From assembly GCA_963691815.1 (NCBI GenBank), contig OY829653.1, positions 1,707,026-1,771,025 of the forward strand: a DNA stretch of 64,000 nucleotides, read 5' to 3'. Numbering within the stretch: the first letter of the stretch is position 1; each line of letters begins with the position of its first letter. The notes beneath the pieces were generated by a model. That model saw nothing but the letters and a program-made list of their open reading frames with translations, was not told where the DNA came from and made no database searches. The translations under genes were made by a program, and so were the position numbers. Positions 44,210 through 54,318 of the stretch are shown here, in pieces. Origin of the DNA: Echiichthys vipera. Taxonomy: Eukaryota > Chordata > Actinopteri > Perciformes > Trachinidae.

Positions 44210-46600
44210 AAAAAAATAATCTTCTGAGCTTTAACGTCCGTCCTCGTTTTGGGACTGCAAAGAAATTCTGAACGTCTTTTAAAAGAGGATTTCATCGACT
44301 GTCGGTGCGTTTTTAAATGATTTTTAACCTGAATATTTCTTGAACGAGTGAAATAGTGACGGTCTGACAGAGGGCTGCAGGATTAATCACAATCCTAATG
44401 AAAACATCCCTCTGAGCGAAGGATCACGGCGCCGCAGAGACCCGTGAAATCACTCTACCATCATTTTAGTACATTTTTTAAATGAAAATGAGAATAACGA
44501 TCATTTCCCTCCACTTATGTGAATCTTATCAGTCAAAACATAAAAATATTGTTGTTTTGAGATCATTCGACAACAATAAGAAGCAGATGAGAGCCACGCG
44601 GTTGAATCACCGCGCGGCTCTACTTTCCCGCCACGGCCGACGCATTAAGAACGTTATAAAGTCGGTCGCCTCGTTGCTTCAGAGCGCCGAGGCCGAGAAC
44701 CGTCAACAAACACACACACACACGTGAAACATCAGAATAATCAGCATCATAAAACGAGTGAAAGGTTAAAAGGTCGTTGCTACTTTTTTGGTTTAAATAT
44801 TTTTTAACAGTTTAACAAAATGTAACTAATGTAAATAAGAAAAGTTAAAAAGCATAAAGAACGTTTCTAAACACGGCGTCCGCTCAAAGATCGGCTCGTT
44901 CACAGTCCGACAAACGGGAAAAAAGTCCATTATTTCTCACAAACACGTGAAAAAGGCGCCGGAAGAATCCGAGCGCGCGACAAAAGGATCATCGGCCGTC
45001 AAGTAAATCTGCGTTTCCCTACGAGAGTGAAGGTGATTGGTTGTGACCCTGAGAAGTTGACTGCAGATTCATTTCAGATCAAAACAACAACAATAACAAA
45101 CATCTGTTCTCTGTTCCCACCGGCGTCACACGAACACGACACATCGCACGCTAACGTGACCACACAAGCCTCCGCGGGGACACCGCAGACGCGTATACAC
45201 CCACTTCATACTGATATGTAATTTATTTTTGTCTTTTCAAAAAATATTTTGGAAGTTTTTTTTGTTAAATACATATTTTTGTTGTTTTTATTTGTTTTTT
45301 TAACGTTTCTATTCAAAGCTACCGTTAAAACAAGGCGTTAGTGATTTTTAACCCAGTCGTTTTTGACTTTTACTCTTTTTTTTTTTTGCTTTCCAAAAAA
45401 AAAAAATATTGTGAAAAAGTTTCTGGATTACGGAGTTTCAGAGGCAGGTTCGGCCGGCGCCGCAGGTTCGGCCGGTGCCGCAGGACGAGCGTGAGGCCGA
45501 GGTCGCTGAGTTTACGAGCTTCACGTCGGGCAAAGAAAAGGAAGAATCCCGTCAGAACGCTGCGACGCCGCGGTGGCTTTTACGTTTGCAGATCTTCGTC
45601 CGGGCACGGAAACAACAACGAGGTCGAATCCCCTGAGAATTGGGGAGCGAGGGAAACCAAAACTCTGCGTCTGAGCTGCTACGGTTCAGGTCGCGACTCC
45701 TGAAACTCTCTGCTTCACCCCTCAAGTCTCACGTCAACTTTGACCAAATGTTTGCATTTAAACGTAAATGCACGCGGGGTGAAAACTGCTGGCGTTAGCC
45801 GCCGCTATGGCGAGAAATAAGAACGCTGAAAACAATCAGAGGCGGAGATATTCGGACTTTCACGGCTACGTTCACTTTACAGGACTCAAAAGATCTTTCC
45901 GACCGTCGGTGAACGGATGTTTCCAACTCTCACGCCCCTCCCCCTCTACCGCCGAGCTCCTCCCTCCCTCCCATCGAGTGCTCGTCAGTGCACGTGCACC
46001 AGATTAAACGCGCCTGTGTCTTCTCTCATCAATAAACAGCATGAAGCACACGCTACATGGAGGTAGGCTGGCTAACTTACTCATAGATAGCAACTGCTAA
46101 CGTCATTTAGCGTATGCTAGCTTGAGGCGTGTGCCTGTGATATCGTAACATGCGTGGGGGGGGGATCTGTGGCACGACTGTGAACTGTGCTGAGTGGACA
46201 CGATGATACCAGCGCGAACAAACAACGGGCAACGATGCAACTTTAGCTGAAAGTCCGTCTCCGCCCCCCGGTCACGCCAGTCGACAGACTGCTGTTCAGT
46301 TCATTTTCTGTGACCGGCGTCGGTGGAATTAACACGCTAACTAGCTAACTAGCTAACTAGCTAGTAAAGCTTCATGCACACAGAGAAGAAAGTGCGTCTT
46401 TGTTCGGCTCATATTCTGTAACAGGTGAAGCGTGAAAGTGCGATGGAATGCGCTCACTGGTTACGTAGTTCGCCGTCACTCAACCAATCAGGAGGACGAG
46501 TCGATGCAACGGCGTTCCAGCCAATCACAGCACAGCAGGGCGAGAGTTTAGGACCATGAATGAAAGTGGGTTATCGATTTTTGTGTGTGCTTGCAAATGT
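44210..46600. other. Intergenic or 3'UTR sequence, no gene recognised
   Basis: Mixed AT-rich and CpG-containing sequence. There is a short (CA)n at 44710-44723, a CTAGCTAA repeat at 46338-46364 and a poly-G at 46156-46164. Short open frames (60-120 aa) carry no recognisable domain. Part could be tp53inp1 3'UTR. Confidence 0.4.
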
Positions 46601-46626
46601 GAACGTAGCCTTCTGAAACACTGGAG

Positions 46627-46645
46627 ACTACATTTCCCACAATGC
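46627..46645 (+). promoter_or_regulatory. ZNF143/Staf-like motif, forward
   Basis: ACTACATTTCCCACAATGC closely matches the vertebrate ZNF143/Staf binding element (consensus ACTACAATTCCCAGAATGC). A second copy in opposite orientation starts 69 bases further on. CCAAT-type sequences (CCAATCA at 46493 and 46518) lie about 110-130 bases upstream. Confidence 0.65.
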
Positions 46646-46714
46646 AACGTATCTGTTCGTCCTCATCATGAGCACAGGGACAGGTTTGATTCAGCTCGTG
46701 GATGCTGTCAAAGG

Positions 46715-46733
46715 GCATTCTGGGAAATGTAGG
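46715..46733 (-). promoter_or_regulatory. ZNF143/Staf-like motif, reverse
   Basis: On the minus strand CCTACATTTCCCAGAATGC, matching the same consensus with one or two changes. With the copy at 46627-46645 it forms an inverted pair in a CpG-rich stretch, as seen at some promoters and chromatin-loop anchors. Confidence 0.65.
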
Positions 46734-46989
46734 AACTCCCTGTCATGGGTAAAAGAACAGACTTTTACTGTGTCGGATCATTTTCCTTTAACGTTTCGTA
46801 ACGTTGCTGCTTTCGTTTCCCGCGCTGATCAAACGCCACCGCGTTCGCGTTCGAGTGATTGTGGATCTGGAAACGTCTCGTGTCGAGTCACACGACCGGC
46901 GGCGAAGAGCATCCTGCCGCGGCGCGAACCTGCCGCTGAGTAAAGTGACCTACAGCATTGATTCTACACGTTCAGTTGTTCGTAAACAA

Positions 46990-47200
46990 CGAGAAGAAGA
47001 AAAAAAGAGAGAGAGAGAAGGAGAAAGAAGAGAGGGGGTCAACTCTTCTTCGCTGTGATTAGACACAAAATGGTCGAATTAAAACATGGCGGACGGGGGG
47101 AGGGGGTCGGGGACGGGGGGAGGAGGTCGGGGGCGATGACCTCCGCGTCGACATGAAGGACGAGGAGAAACTTTCCACCCACTGGCGTAACCGGGGACAC
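46990..47200. other. Purine-rich and GC-rich low-complexity sequence
   Basis: A GA-rich run (46988-47034) is followed by GGACGGGGGGAGG tandem units (47091-47130). This probably lies in the tp53inp1 3'UTR or just downstream. No coding signal was seen. Confidence 0.5.
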
Positions 47201-47252
47201 TGCTGGTGTTGATTTCTTGAGGTTGGCCAGTGTTAAGTTCCCCCGCGCTCCT

Positions 47253-47290
47253 GATGATGATGATGAAGGTGATGATGATGATGATGAAGG

Positions 47291-47354
<64 letters not shown>

Positions 47355-47356
47355 GG
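47253..47356. repeat. (GAT)n trinucleotide repeat next to tp53inp1 stop
   Basis: About 33 GAT units on the plus strand, ATC in the tp53inp1 transcript, with three AAGGT interruptions. The repeat begins about 13 bases after the stop codon, so it is in the 3'UTR. The poly-D, poly-M and poly-H open frames here come from the repeat. Confidence 0.93.
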
Positions 47357-47369
47357 TGACCAGGACGTC

Positions 47370-50083
47370 TCAGAAGTTGAGGTGTCTCTGGCTGGGCTGG
47401 TGCAGGTGCACGGTGCCGGCCTTCGGGGGGCGCAGCAGGTTCAGGCGTCGCAGGGCGTTGCGGGACAGCGGTTGGGTGCGTTGGCCGGCGTTGCCCACGC
47501 ACTGCTGCAGGAGGCCGGCGCGGGCGGAGAGTGCCGCCGCGTAGCAGGCCGAGTGGAGGCTGGAGCGACGCGGAACGGCCGCCGCCTCTGGTCTGCAAAC
47601 AGAAAATCAGTTATAATTGAAGTTTTAATCAGACGCTAAAGACATAAGCGAGATGGTCCCGTCGGCTGGTTACCTGTGACGGGGGCCGTCCAGGGTGCGT
47701 CGGCCCTTCTCCTTCCCGGCAGAGGGCGTCAGGGCGGCGGGCGCACCTCCGGGCAGCAGGCCCAGCTCCAGGGAGTCGAGGGAGCGCGGCAGCAGGGGGT
47801 CGAGGGCGCGCCTGGGGGGGCTGTGGTGGGCGTAGACGGACATGCTCGGGTGTTCGATGAGAAGGTTCTCCAGGGGGCTGGTCTCCAGGAGGACGGGCTG
47901 GCTGCCGCGGCCCGTGAAGCACGGCGGCGGGGTGACGAACCAGCTCTCCTCCAGGGAGCAGGCGTCCAGACGGAGGAACCCGCTCTCCTCCTCCTCCTCC
48001 TCCTCCTCCTCCGCCCCGCCGTCGGTGTCGGCAGTGGAGTTGAGGGAGGTGCAGGAGGCGTAGCGGATCGGGGGGCTCGCCATAGGGGAGGGGATCATCA
48101 CCAGGTCCTCCTCCTCCTCCTCCTCCTCCTCTTCCTCAGGACGAGCAGGGGATCCGTCGCCACACTGAGCTGAGCAGGCTTCAGCTGCAGACACAGAAAC
48201 ACCAGTTTATTAAAAAGGCGTTGTGGCGTCTTTGTAGGTTTTGCATCAACAAGCGGAGCCGTCCGTCTCTGACACTCGTAACAAAGCGACAGTTTCCTGA
48301 AACTAACTCAGAAACTAGACCCAGACACTGTGACCAAAACAAAACACTATTTTTTCCCACTTTTAAACTGTTTTTCGAGACATTTTCACCCTGTTCATTG
48401 ATAAACCCATGATGTGGCTGTTGTTGTTTTGTGGCTGTTGTTGTTTTGTGGCTGTTGTTGTTTTGCTGGCGTAGCTGAAACTTCAGGTGTGATTCCTCCA
48501 GGGTGCCAGCAGGCGGTGCTGCTCCACACGTCCCAGTGAAGCTGCAGCCTGCACGCATGATTCTGACCCGTCTGATGAACCCGTCCCTCACTGACAGGAG
48601 CTGCTCCCCTGACTCTCATGCTCCCTCTGCACCGAGCTGCTCCTGCTGCTCCCCTGACCCTCATGCTCCTGCTGCACCCCTGATCCTCATGCTCCTGCTG
48701 CTCCCCTGACCCCAATGCTCCTGCTTCACCCCTGACCCTCATGCTCCTGCTGCACCCCTGACCCTCATGCTCCTGCTGCACCCCTGACCCTCATGCTCCT
48801 GCTGCTCCCCTGACCCTCATGCTCCTGCTGCTCCCCTGACCCTCATGCTCCTGCTGCAGCCCTGACCCTCATGCACCTGCTGCACCCCTGACCCTCATGC
48901 TCCTGCTGCACCCCTGATCCTCATGCTCCTGCTGCTCCCCTGACCCCAATGCTCCTGCTTCACCCCTGACCCTCACGCTCCTGCTGCTCCCCTGACCCTC
49001 ATGCTCCTGCTGCACCCCTGACCCTCATGCTCCCTCTGCTCCCCTGACCCTCATGCTCCTGCTGCACCCCTGACCCTCATGCTCCTGCTGCTCCCCTGAC
49101 CCTCATGCTCCTGCTGCACCCCTGACCCTCACGCTCCTGCTGCACCCCTGACCCTCATGCTCCTGCTGCTCCCCTGACCCTCATGCTCCTGCTGCTCCCC
49201 TGACCCTCATGCTCCTGCTGCACCCCTGACCCTCATGCTCCTGCTGCACCCCTGACCCTCATGCTCCTGCTGCACCCCTGACCCTCATGCTCCTGCTGCA
49301 CCCCTGACCCTCATGCTCCTGCTGCCCCTCTGACCCTCATGCACCTGCTGCACCGAGCTGCACCCCTGACTCACATGCTCCTGCTGCACCCCTGACCCTC
49401 ATGCTCCTCTGACCCTCTGCACCGAGCTGCTCCTGCTGCTCCCCTGACCCTCATGCTCCTGCTGCACCCCTGACCCTCATGCTCCTGCTGCACCCCTGAC
49501 CCTCATGCTCCTGCTGCTCCCCTGACCCTCATGCTCCTGCTGCTCCCCTGACCCTCACGCTCCTGCTGCACCCCTGACCCTCATGCTCCTGCTGCACCCC
49601 TGACCCTCACGCTCCTGCTGCACCCCTGACCCTCATGCTCCTGCTGCACCCCTGACCCTCATGCTCCTGCTGCTCCCCTGACCCTCATGCTCCTGCTGCT
49701 CCCCTGACCCTCATGCTCCTGCTGCTCCCCTGACCCTCATGCTCCTGCTGCTCCCCTGACCCTCATGCTCCTGCTGCACCCCTGACCCTCACGCTCCCTC
49801 TGCTCCTGCTGCAGCCACAAAGCCGATAAATCACAGCGCCGCGTAAACGTGACGACCTCCGGCTGCACACATCTGTCTGAGAGCCAACACCTGGATCCAG
49901 CTTCTGCTGATTCACAGGAAGTGATGGAAGGAAAGACGAGGACGACGAGGACGACGCAGCAGAGTGGAGACTAAAAACAGCTGACTCAGCAGATGTTTGG
50001 TTTCAGTTCTGTTTAAGGAGCTGATGTTTTTCTCCAGCACGGCAAAAATAATGATATTTATGATGATCTGTTTGTCTGTCTGT

Positions 50084-50122
<39 letters not shown>

Positions 50123-51696
50123 TGTGTCTCAGTCTATCTGTCTGCGTGCGTGCGCGTGTGTGTGTGTGGGTGTCTGTGTCTCTGTCTGTCTGTCTGTGTG
50201 TTACTGCGTGATGACGTCATCAATGCGTGTGACGTGTTACGGCGTGATGACGTATAGGCAGCAAGAAGCATTCTCCGAGGCCCAGGTAGTGTGAGTACAA
50301 ACGGGCCTGGAGGGGGGGACAAGGACCCTAAAGCACGGGGCACGGGACGGAGGCACAGTGGGAGGGCGCCCTCAGGGACAGGATTGATGATCTAAAGAGT
50401 GATCAGAGTTCTTCACATGTGGGAACTCCGTGTGAACAGGATGTGATAGAATATCCACGTGTGTTTTCCAGACGTTTAGGATCAGACGGGATTTCTGACA
50501 TTCTCCAGAATAATCAGTGACATTCAGACTGAGACCTCACGACCGAACAGGGCTGCTGCTCTGTGCCCATACAAGTCCGACTCCAGCTCCACCGGGTCTA
50601 TTTTCTCCCTCCTCTGGTTCCCCGGGGCTTTTGTTTGGCGCGGTTACAGCTCGACGACCATAAACTGCATCTGCACCCTCCCCTCCCTCCCCTTCCCCGC
50701 CTGAAACACTCTCACGGCCGTGGTAATCTGAGAAGTGGAGTCCAGAGCGGCGGGTGAACGTCGGGCCAACGTCTGTTTTGACTGGAGTCTTTTTCTGATC
50801 TCAGGGGACTTGGCTCGACTCTCGCCCGCCATTAAAGCAGTCTCAGGATTAACGGCGCTGAGCTTCTCCACACCGCTTCAGTTTGTGAGCGAGCAGAGAG
50901 TTCCTTCATGCACACATCCAGTTTTTAAAGATGCATTTAGACGCACGTGTGTGCACACATTTGACATTTGAAGCAAACCTTTCTTTCTTTTATTGTTTTA
51001 GGGGCGCCCTCCCACTGTGCCTCCGTCCCGTGCCCCGTGCTTCAGGGTCCTTGTCCCCCCCTCCAGGCCCGTTTGTACTCACACTACCTGGGCCTCGGAG
51101 AATGCTTCTTGCTGCCTATACGTCATCACGCCGTAACACGTCACACGCATTGATGACGTCATGGCGATGCGTGGCTTTGTTTCCAGATCTTTCCGTAGAC
51201 CTCGGAGTTTTTGTGCGTCTTGTCGACTGTTTTTGAATCTTTTCATCGACCAAATCTGCAGTAAACACTCCACCTCCGCATCACACCAACGTGAACCTTT
51301 CACCGCCATTGTTTGAAATGTCCGCGCATGGTCCCTCCTTCTTTTTTCTATGTCCCAACAGGCGCACAGGAAATGACCTCAGAACCGCCGTAGGCCTCGT
51401 GCTCGTACACGTGCGCGCGCTCGTGCTCGTACACGTGCAAACGTGCTTTACTAAAGCCCACCTCTCCCAAACGGGCCGTGGACGGCAAGCGTGCCGCAGC
51501 TAGACGTGGAGTGGTTGCACTCACACTGGTCAAACGCACTAGGCTTGACCCGAAAAACCTGTTTTGGCGCGGTGCGGAAGGACAGTGCACCCTAAGTCTC
51601 ACTTAGTTATCTTCTCTGACAGGACGCCTGCAGACGTTTGGTTATCTCTACATCACTCTTCTTCTCTGGGTCGGTTGTTCGCGCTAATGTGCCGCA

Positions 51697-51743
<47 letters not shown>

Positions 51744-52277
51744 CGAGTGAAGCCAAAACAGGTTTTAGCGCGGCTGGCTGTTTGGTTTCGGCGGCGCTTG
51801 ATTTCCATAATATTTGATTAAACGCGCGGCTCTGACAGTGAAGCTGCAGAGACTCAGAGGGAGGGCGGGACATCCAGGCTGCGTCTTTGTTTGATTGACG
51901 AGTTGCAGAAAGACAACACTCACGTCTTGTGAGAGCTGAAACTCTCTGAACGAGGCTGTGAGTCGCAGACGAGACGGATCCACCTGAGGGCGAGCGTCTG
52001 CCTCTGCGCTGGATTCTACCTCTCCCCGTATTTACTCCCTCCGTGTGTTGAGTGGTTTGGGAAGATGTTATTTACGTTGTCTGCGGGTTTTTGCAGATGT
52101 GATGATGTTTTCACACAGCAGGTAAAGACAGGCGAGCGCGTGACTCTTACCCAGGTAGTTGACCAGGATCCAGTCCTCATCGTCCCCCTCTTCCTCCTTG
52201 TTGTCTCCGGCTCCGCTTCGCCGACTCAGCTCCTCCACGTCGTCCCCGAACAGAGCGCTGGCGAACCTCTGGAACAT
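47370..52277 (-). CDS. tp53inp1: Tumour protein p53-inducible nuclear protein 1 (286 aa)
   Basis: Stress-induced regulator of p53 function and autophagy that shuttles between nucleus and autophagosomes. Three coding exons join in phase: 52151-52277 (MFQRFASALFGDDVEE...), 47674-48184 and 47370-47592, 861 nt in all. The LC3-interacting motif is visible in DDEDWILVNYL (W36 to V39). The second conserved block reads LEESWFVTPPPCF (from residue 120) and LENLLIEHPSMSVY (147-160). The C-terminus LSRNALRRLNL ... HLHQPSQRHLNF matches the family's NRNSLRRQN ... HQPCPRQYNY end. It is longer than the human protein (240 aa), partly because of two glutamate runs encoded by TCC-type trinucleotide repeats (about 48108-48132 and 47986-48012). 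Introns hold large minisatellites. It lies upstream of ccne2 on the same strand, the arrangement I recall in other vertebrates. An assignment to tp53inp2 is unlikely given the closeness of the conserved blocks and the ccne2 linkage. Confidence 0.93.
48410..48470. repeat. Short tandem GGCTGTTGTTGTTTTGT repeat
   Basis: Three copies of a 17-18 bp unit in the tp53inp1 intron upstream of coding exon 2. Confidence 0.85.
48595..49812. repeat. 26-bp minisatellite, about 46 copies
   Basis: The unit is CTCATGCTCCTGCTGCACCC plus CTGACC (26 bp), with variants CTGCTCCCC/CTGCACCCC and TCATG/TCACG. It occupies 1.2 kb of the large tp53inp1 intron between coding exons 1 and 2. No coding capacity is implied. 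Confidence 0.95.
50078..50200. repeat. (TG)n/TCTG microsatellite
   Basis: A perfect TG run followed by mixed TCTG/TGCG units in the tp53inp1 intron. It directly abuts the left arm of the 161-bp inverted repeat. Confidence 0.9.
50211..50371 (+). mobile_element. Left arm of 161-bp inverted repeat (transposon-derived)
   Basis: It runs from ATGACGTCATCAATGCG to GGGAGGGCGCCC and is the reverse complement of 51002-51162 with about one mismatch. Its inner 110 bases are the dispersed repeat also found at 35222-35335. It lies in the large tp53inp1 intron. Confidence 0.85.
50372..51001. other. Spacer of the inverted repeat
   Basis: 630 bases between the arms, with no open frame I recognise. It contains a TTTGGCGCGG E2F-like sequence near 50634. 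It could be host intron trapped between two independent insertions, or internal element sequence. Confidence 0.4.
51002..51330 (-). mobile_element. Transposon fragment with Myb/SANT-like ORF
   Basis: The right arm 51002-51162 continues outward into sequence not present at the left copy. Read on the minus strand, an ATG at 51309 opens a 76-codon frame. It starts MAVKGSRWCDAEVECLLQIW, a pattern (W..DAEV..LL.IW) typical of Myb/SANT-like trihelix domains that accompany Harbinger-type and other transposons. It then runs into arm sequence and stops, so only the N-terminal part is preserved. I read it as an internally deleted or truncated DNA transposon. The superfamily is not established, because no transposase domain and no clear target duplication are visible. 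Confidence 0.55.
51697..51745. repeat. (GCAC)n tetranucleotide repeat
   Basis: About 12 perfect GCAC/ACGC units in the tp53inp1 intron. Confidence 0.95.
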
Positions 52278-52660
52278 CCCTGGACGTCGTGCGGAGGAGG
52301 GGGGCGCTGCGATGCTGAGGGGGGTGGAGGAGGAGGAGGAGGCGCGTGGCTCGGGGCGACGGCGGGGAGGAGCGGCGCGCACTTTGGTCATCAGCTGCGG
52401 GGGTCACGGCTGCAGGGGGAGGCTCCGGGAAAGGTGCTAAAGTGCATCAATGAAGGGCGTGGATCATCTGCGGGTCAGCAGGCACGGGCTGGACATGGCT
52501 CCACGTCGGGGTCGCTTCGTCGACGAGTGCAAAAGTACAAAAACGAGGCCTGACGAGAGGAAAGAGAGAGAGGGAGAGCAGAGATGAAGTAAAGCTGCAA
52601 CATCAACAGTGTCTCATTCTACGGTCAGAAGCTCACAGAGTGGAAGAACGTCTGCCTTTA

Positions 52661-53495
52661 GCACATGTTTTGGCTCCTAGAGGACACTTTATGACACGTT
52701 CTGGCTCCTAGGGGACACTTTAGCACACGTTTATGCTCCTAGAGGACACTTTAACACACGTTTAGGCTCCTAGGACACTTTAGCACATGTTTAGGCTCCT
52801 AGAGGACACTTTAACACGTTTATGCTCCTAGAGGACACTTTAGCACACGTTTATGCTCCTAGAGGACACTTTAGCACACGTTTATTCTCCTAGAGGACAC
52901 TTTAGCACAGGTTTATGCTCCTAGAGGACACTTTAACACACGTTTATGCTCCTAGAGGACACTTTAACACACGTTTATGCTCCTAGAGGACACTTTAACA
53001 CACGTTTAGGCTCCTAGAGGACACTTTAACACAGGTTTATGCTCCTAGAGGACACTTTAACACACGTTTATGCTCCTAGAGGACACTTTAACACACGTTT
53101 AGGCTCCTAGAGGACACTTTAACACACGTTTATGCTCCTAGAGGACACTTTAACACACGTTTAGGCTCCTAGAGTACACTTTAACACACGTTTATGCTCC
53201 TAGAGGACACTTTAACACACGTTTAGGCTCCTAGAGGACACTTTAACACACGTTTAGGCTCCTAGGACACTTTAACACACGTTTATGCTCCTAGAGGACA
53301 CTTTAACACACGTTTAGGCTCCTAGAGGACACTTTAACACACGTTTAGGCTCCTAGAGTACACTTTAACACACGTTTATGCTCCTAGAGGACACTTTAAC
53401 ACACGTTTAGGCTCCTAGAGGACACTTTAACACACGTTTAGGCTCCTAGGACACTTTAACACACGTTTATGCTCCTAGAAGACACTTTAACACAC
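52661..53495. repeat. 31-bp minisatellite, block 1 (~27 copies)
   Basis: The unit is ACACTTTAACACACGTTTAT plus GCTCCTAGAGG (31 bp), with TTTAGG/TTTATG and AACAC/AGCAC variants. It lies about 400 bases upstream of the first coding exon of tp53inp1, inside the first intron. Confidence 0.95.
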
Positions 53496-53839
53496 ACACA
53501 CACACACAAACACACACCCTTGTGCTGTGTTTTTTAAACCCACTGGTGAATAAAGAGTCGTGCTGTGTGTGCGGACACAGCTGGCGGGCAGCTGCTCAGC
53601 TGGTCTCAGTTCAGTCTTTTCATGGACAGAACAGAACAGGGGCCGTGATCAGCGTCTCTGTCTGAGCGCAGCTGCCGTGCAGAGCAGGAGGAGGGACGCC
53701 GGCTCCCTTTGGCACAGCATCCCTGGAGGAGAGCCAAGGGTGCCGCGGCCCCCTGCCACCTCTTTCTTTGGCCTCTCAGGCCACAAACAGGCGTCTGATT
53801 GGTGGAGCAACTCCATTAAATCTGTCCTTTAATGACACT
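53496..53839. other. Non-repetitive island between minisatellite blocks
   Basis: About 340 bases of GC-richer sequence interrupt the 31-bp minisatellite. An open frame of 90 codons is present, but it has no recognisable domain or splice context. It may be original intron sequence onto which the minisatellite expanded on both sides. Confidence 0.45.
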
Positions 53840-54318
53840 TTAGTCGTTACTTCATGACACTTTAGCACACGTTCTGGCTCCTAGAGGACACTTTAGCACA
53901 CGTTCTGGCTCCTAGAGGACACTTTAGCACACGTTTATGCTCCTAGAGGACACTTTAACACACGTTTATGCTCCTAGAGGACACTTTAACACACGTTTAT
54001 GCTCCTAGAGGACACTTTAACACACGTTTATGCTCCTAGAGGACACTTTAGCACGTTTATGCTCCTAGAGGACACTTTAACACACGTTTATGCTCCTAGA
54101 GGACACTTTAGCACACGTTTATGCTCCTAGAGGACACTTTAGCACACGTTTAGGCTCCTAGAGGACACTTTAACACACGTTTATGCTCCTAGAGGACACT
54201 TTAACACACGTTTAGGCTCCTAGAGGACACTTTAACACACGTTTATGCTCCTAGAGGACACTTTAGCACACGTTTATGCTCCTAGAGGACACTTTAACAC
54301 ACGTTTATGCTCCTAGAG
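53840..54318. repeat. 31-bp minisatellite, block 2 (~15 copies)
   Basis: The same 31-bp unit as 52661-53495, in the same orientation, again within the first intron of tp53inp1. Confidence 0.95.

Noticed and set aside
45341..45703. 120-aa arginine-rich plus open frame
   Set aside because: No recognisable domain, low-complexity RRR/GRR composition and no splice or promoter context.
47217..47639. Poly-D plus-strand open frame overlapping tp53inp1 exon 3
   Set aside because: Antisense shadow of the (GAT)n repeat and of the real minus-strand exon.
53560..53832. 90-aa plus open frame in the minisatellite island
   Set aside because: No domain, and it lies antisense within the tp53inp1 intron; it is likely chance.
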